Assembly (NCBI GenBank): GCA_946534455.1
Contig: CAMNCR010000080.1
Coordinates: forward strand, 1 to 15,807
Direction of reading: 5' to 3'
DNA: 15,807 bases
Origin: an uncultured Clostridia bacterium
GTDB taxonomy: Bacteria > Bacillota > Clostridia > Christensenellales > Aristaeellaceae
In this document: one piece after another, positions 12,902 through 15,807 of the stretch
Numbering within the stretch: position 1 is the first letter of the stretch
How the letters are laid out: the number at the start of each line of letters is the position of its first letter
Program-made: the position numbers and the translations under genes
Notes under the pieces: model-generated
Seen by the model: the letters and a program-made list of their open reading frames with translations, nothing else
Told to the model about the DNA's origin: nothing
Databases searched by the model: none

Positions 12902-14581
12902 ATGGAAAGACTGTTTGAAACCCATCAGATTCGCCGAAGCCGCGAGTGCGCGCCCCTCTGGACCCTGACCACCCTGGATGAGGGCGGCCTTCCCCGGCCG
13001 GAGAAGGTCGTCGTGCCCGGCGTGTGGGAGTCCCATCCGCTCCTGCGCCGCTACCGCGGCCGCGGCGTCTATGAGCAGACGCTGCGCCTGGGCGGCCATG
13101 TGCGCATCGCGCTGGGCGGCGTCAGCTTCCGGGCCCGGGTTTTCCTGGACGGAGCGCTGCTGGCTTCCCATTACGGCGCCTATACCGGCTTTGAGGCCAT
13201 CGCCCTGAATCAGCCGGAGGGAGAGCACACCCTGCGCATCGAGGCGGATAACCGGTTTGACGCGGATTCCGCCCTGCACATTCCCAATGACTATTATGCC
13301 TACGGCGGCATCAACCGCCCCGTGATCGTGGAGGAGGTGGGGGATGTCTATCTCGTCCGCTGTCAGGTTTCGACCCGGCAGACCGCGGCGGGATGGACCG
13401 CCCAGGCGGAGGTCACCGTCCGCAATCTGAGCTCCCGCCTCTTCCGCGGCGCGCTTCGCCTGCAGATCGCCGGCCGGGAGGCGGAGGCGGAGATCACCGT
13501 GCCCGGCCAGGGCCTGTCCGTCTGTCCCCTCACCCTCCCCTGCGGCGAGGTCGATCCCTGGTCTCCCGGGCACCCGGCCCTGTATCCGGTCACGGCCACC
13601 CTCCTGGAGAACGGCGCGCCCGTGGACGATCTGATCGACCGCGTCGGCTTCCGGGAAATCCGGGCGGAGGGAAAGCGTCTCCTGCTCAACGGCCGCCCGC
13701 TGCGGCTCCTGGGCTTCAACCGGCACGAGGAATACGGGTCCTTCGGCCTGTCCGCGCCCCTGGAGGCCATGGTGCAGGATGTTCAGCTGCTCCGGAGCCT
13801 GGGCGCCAACTGCGTGCGCACCGCCCATTATCCCAACGATCCCCGCTTCCTGGATCTGTGCGACGAGGCCGGCCTGCTGGTCTGGGAGGAGTCCCATGTC
13901 CGGGGCTTTTCCGAGGCGCAGATGCGCCATCCCCGCTTCATGGAGCAGCTCCTGCAGTGCACCCGGGAGATGGTGGAGCAGCACTTCAACCACCCCTCCA
14001 TTTTCGTCTGGGGCAGCCTGAATGAGTGCGCCGACGATACCGCCTGGGGCGCGGACTGCTATCGGAAAATCTTCGCCCTCCTGCGCCGGATGGATCCCGG
14101 CCGCCCCGTCACCGCCGCCCTGCTGGAGCGCCCCGGCGGGCAGGTTTACGACGCGCCGGATCTCATCAGCATCAATCTCTATCCCCAGTGGTATCACGAT
14201 ACGCCCGTGCGGGAGGCCCTGGACCGCAAGCTCCGGGAGATCGCCCGGGGCGGCGGCGCGGGCAAGCCGGTCCTCGTCAGCGAAATCGGCGCCGGCGCCA
14301 TCTACGGCTGCCACGATCCCTTCGGGGAGGCCAAATGGTCCGAGGAGCGGCAGTGCGCCATCCTGAAGGATCAGATTGCCTCCGTCCTCGCCCATCCGGA
14401 TGTGTGCGGCCTCTTCCTGTGGCAGTTTGCCGACGTCCGGGTCGCGGAGGAATGGGCGCCGAGCCGCCCCCGCACCTTCAACAACAAGGGCGTCCTGGAT
14501 GAATACCGGCGGCCCAAGATGGCCTTCCGGGTCGTCCGCGAGCTTTTCCGCGCCGCTGCCCGGGAGGGCGGCGCCGGCTGA
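12902..14581 (+). CDS. Glycoside hydrolase family 2 protein (beta-glucuronidase-like, compact)
   Basis: A 559-residue GH2 enzyme with no signal peptide, so it probably acts in the cytosol on imported glycosides. It has an N-terminal sugar-binding domain with IPNDYYAYGGINRPVIVEEV, an Ig-like domain up to FREIRAEGKRLLLNGRPL, and a TIM barrel. The catalytic acid/base is E375 in WGSLNECADD, and the likely nucleophile is E461 in LVSEIGAGAIYG. Near the C-terminus, FNNKG gives N527-N528-K529, the N-x-K motif that binds the uronate carboxylate in beta-glucuronidases, placed as in GUS after the WQFAD segment. It is shorter than the usual 600 and lacks obvious large insertions. Co-transcription with the LacI gene ties it to the isomerase operon. 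A uronosyl substrate is inferred; galactosidase or another GH2 activity cannot be excluded. Confidence 0.88.
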   Translation: MERLFETHQIRRSRECAPLWTLTTLDEGGLPRPEKVVVPGVWESHPLLRRYRGRGVYEQTLRLGGHVRIALGGVSFRARVFLDGALLASHYGAYTGFEAIALNQPEGEHTLRIEADNRFDADSALHIPNDYYAYGGINRPVIVEEVGDVYLVRCQVSTRQTAAGWTAQAEVTVRNLSSRLFRGALRLQIAGREAEAEITVPGQGLSVCPLTLPCGEVDPWSPGHPALYPVTATLLENGAPVDDLIDRVGFREIRAEGKRLLLNGRPLRLLGFNRHEEYGSFGLSAPLEAMVQDVQLLRSLGANCVRTAHYPNDPRFLDLCDEAGLLVWEESHVRGFSEAQMRHPRFMEQLLQCTREMVEQHFNHPSIFVWGSLNECADDTAWGADCYRKIFALLRRMDPGRPVTAALLERPGGQVYDAPDLISINLYPQWYHDTPVREALDRKLREIARGGGAGKPVLVSEIGAGAIYGCHDPFGEAKWSEERQCAILKDQIASVLAHPDVCGLFLWQFADVRVAEEWAPSRPRTFNNKGVLDEYRRPKMAFRVVRELFRAAAREGGAG

Positions 14582-14603
14582 TCCGGCGCGCCGGGCCCTC
14601 CCG
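14561..14603. terminator. GC-rich hairpin without U-tract between convergent genes
   Basis: CGGGAGGGC (14561-14569) pairs perfectly with GCCCTCCCG (14595-14603). Inside, GCGCCGG (14571-14577) pairs with CCGGCGC (14583-14589) around CTGAT, giving 16 bp in all. It includes the GH2 stop codon and lies 12 nt beyond the end of the convergent SIMPL gene. No T-run follows in either direction, so it may terminate weakly, trim or stabilise both mRNA ends. Confidence 0.4.
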
Positions 14604-14614
14604 GCTTCCGTGCC

Positions 14615-15316
14615 TTATTCCGCCTCGAAGGTGATGCTCACGTAGGCGCTGACAATCAGCTTCGCGGACTGCACCACCGTGCCCGCGCCGTCCGCCTCCT
14701 CCATCTCCATGCCCTTGGCGGCATATACGTTGCCCATGCTGTTGCTGTAGCTCTGCACGCCGTTTTCCGTCATGGTTTTGATGCCCCGGAGCTTCATCCC
14801 GGCCGCATCCGCCATCACCTCGGCCTTCGCCCGCGCGTCCGCCACGGCCTTGCGGATGGCCTCCGCCTCGGCCTCCGCGGTATCCGACGCGGAGAAGCTG
14901 ATTCCGTTCAGCGTGTTGGCCCCCGCCGCGAAGCAGACATCGATCAGCCGGCCCACGCTCTCCATCTCCGTCACCCGGATGGCCAGGGTGGAGTTGGCGT
15001 TGTAGGCCGTCAGCTGCTCCTGATCCCCCCGGTAATCATATTGGGCATAGATGTTGATAAAGTCCGTGTTGATGTGCTCCGCCGGTACCCCCGCCTCCTG
15101 CAGCGCAGCCCGGATCGCGGCGATGGTCTCGTTCACCTTCTGCTGCGCCTTCAGCACATCCGGATCCACGGCGCTGACGCCCAGGCTGATCACCGCCGTA
15201 TCCGCGCTGACCCGCACCTCGCCGGTGCCGTTGACGACGATTTCCGTGTCCGCCAGCGCGCAGGAGCCCACCAGCAGCACCATCAGTGCCAGAAGTACAG
15301 CCATTCCCTTTTTCAT
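14615..15316 (-). CDS. Secreted SIMPL-domain (DUF541) protein
   Basis: A 233-residue exported protein of the SIMPL/DUF541 family, related to Campylobacter and E. coli YggE-type oxidative-stress proteins. The general function is poorly known. Residues 1-22 form a signal peptide with LLVGSCALAD: either signal peptidase I cleavage after ALA, or a weak lipobox VGSC with Cys19. The domain has VNGTGEVRVSADTAVISLGVSAVDPD (about 28-53) and a helix-rich repeat of Ala and Glu (AEAEAEAIRKAVADARAKAEVMADAAG), typical of the family. AAGGAAGG lies 8 nt before the ATG. It follows the TOBE-domain ABC gene on the same strand, but a terminator-like hairpin at 15421-15448 lies between them. I saw no convincing promoter in 15317-15420. 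Confidence 0.85.
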   Translation of the reverse strand: MKKGMAVLLALMVLLVGSCALADTEIVVNGTGEVRVSADTAVISLGVSAVDPDVLKAQQKVNETIAAIRAALQEAGVPAEHINTDFINIYAQYDYRGDQEQLTAYNANSTLAIRVTEMESVGRLIDVCFAAGANTLNGISFSASDTAEAEAEAIRKAVADARAKAEVMADAAGMKLRGIKTMTENGVQSYSNSMGNVYAAKGMEMEEADGAGTVVQSAKLIVSAYVSITFEAE

Positions 15317-15420
15317 CTTTCAACCCTTCCTTTCCTGTCGGTTCCCTTCCCGGGAGCCTCACCCTGTTGGACGTCCCGGATCCGGAACAGTTCCATTTTC
15401 ATTTTTCTTCTTTGACGAAA

Positions 15421-15448
15421 ACCGGGAGCAGCTCCTGCCGCCCCCGGT
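15421..15448 (-). terminator. Terminator-like hairpin after the ABC ATPase gene
   Basis: ACCGGG (15421-15426) pairs with CCCGGT (15443-15448). Inside, GCAG (15428-15431) pairs with CTGC (15435-15438). On the minus strand the hairpin is followed by TTTTCGTC, a modest U-tract after the ABC gene stop at 15481. On the plus strand TTTTTT follows, but no plus-strand gene ends here. Confidence 0.65.
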
Positions 15449-15480
15449 GTTTTTTCTGCGCCCCGGCCGCGCGGCGAGGC

Positions 15481-15807
15481 TTACGCCTTCAGCAGATGCG
15501 CGCAGTCCGGATCGAAGGAGATGAATGCGTTGTCCCCCACCTGGAAGATTTTCTTGTTCACGGGGCAGTTGTCGGTGATCTTCACCAGCGTGTCGCCCAC
15601 CCGCACATGGTAGTTCTGATAGCTGCCCATGAAGCAGCTCAGCTCCACCCGGCAGGGCAGCATGCCCTGATCGCCGATGGTGATGGCCTCGGGCCGAAGC
15701 ACGATTTCCGCCTCCGAGCCGGGGGTATGCGCCTCGCCCGTGCGGACGCTCACGACGCCGCCCGGCAGCTTCACCCGGGTCAGGCTGCCCTGGCTGTCCG
15801 CCACCTG
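15481..15807 (-). CDS. ABC transporter ATP-binding protein, C-terminal TOBE domain (N-terminus off window)
   Basis: Only the last 108 codons or so are present, and the frame is open to the right edge. They hold no nucleotide-binding motifs but show the accessory TOBE fold of MalK/PotA/FbpC-type importers: GGVVSVRTGE, AEIVLRPEAITIGDQG (RPE is the family hallmark) and a second strand set with CFMGSYQNYHVRVGD and VGDNAFISFDPDCAHLLKA at the end. The domain contacts its partner and may sense regulation. The substrate is unknown: PotA/FbpC-like polyamine or iron, or a sugar importer. The neighbouring sugar cluster does not settle it. Confidence 0.75.
   Translation of the reverse strand, partial: QVADSQGSLTRVKLPGGVVSVRTGEAHTPGSEAEIVLRPEAITIGDQGMLPCRVELSCFMGSYQNYHVRVGDTLVKITDNCPVNKKIFQVGDNAFISFDPDCAHLLKA

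Noticed and set aside
12734..14395. 553-codon minus-strand open frame opposite GH2
   Set aside because: GH2 on the plus strand has catalytic motifs and a ribosome site. The opposite frame has low-complexity Gly/Ala/Asp composition only.

Overview
The window is a GC-rich, densely coded bacterial segment. Strong Shine-Dalgarno sites (GGAGG type), near-consensus sigma-A promoters, monoderm-style importers and the gene content (MnmM/YtqB-type tRNA methyltransferase, paired half-size chromate transporters, LacI-controlled sugar locus) suggest a high-GC Bacillota, probably a gut-associated Clostridia lineage. The taxonomy is inference.

Layout: (1) 1-3018, minus strand: a polar amino-acid ABC importer. 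Two permeases and the ATPase form one overlapping operon. The substrate-binding protein follows in the same direction but has its own excellent promoter and a roughly 340-nt leader. That leader holds the most striking element of the window: a 24-codon ORF with six Cys codons (three consecutive), a strong ribosome site, a mutually exclusive antiterminator and a U-tailed terminator. This is a candidate cysteine-sensing, ribosome-mediated attenuator. The binding protein itself resembles the cysteine receptor CjaA, so regulation and predicted substrate agree. (2) 3129-6936, plus strand: a five-gene operon with its own promoter and terminator, encoding two half-size chromate-family transporters, MnmM-like methyltransferase, YbaK-like Cys-tRNA deacylase and a MATE exporter. 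(3) 6955-11667, minus strand: FGGY kinase, split transketolase (two ORFs) and a fucose/arabinose-isomerase-family protein in one tightly packed operon. Divergent to it, 11805-14581 plus strand, are a LacI-family regulator and a cytosolic GH2 glycosidase. The intergenic region holds two back-to-back promoters with palindromes overlapping both. Isomerase, then kinase, then two-subunit transketolase is the logic of the non-oxidative D-apiose pathway, which I propose as the leading but unproven assignment. (4) 14615-15807, minus strand: a secreted SIMPL-domain protein and, upstream of it, the TOBE-domain C-terminus of another ABC ATPase that runs off the right edge.

No tRNA, rRNA, CRISPR array, insertion sequence or phage gene was seen. 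Nearly all of the window is accounted for. The one non-coding stretch above 300 bases (525-899) is the attenuator leader.
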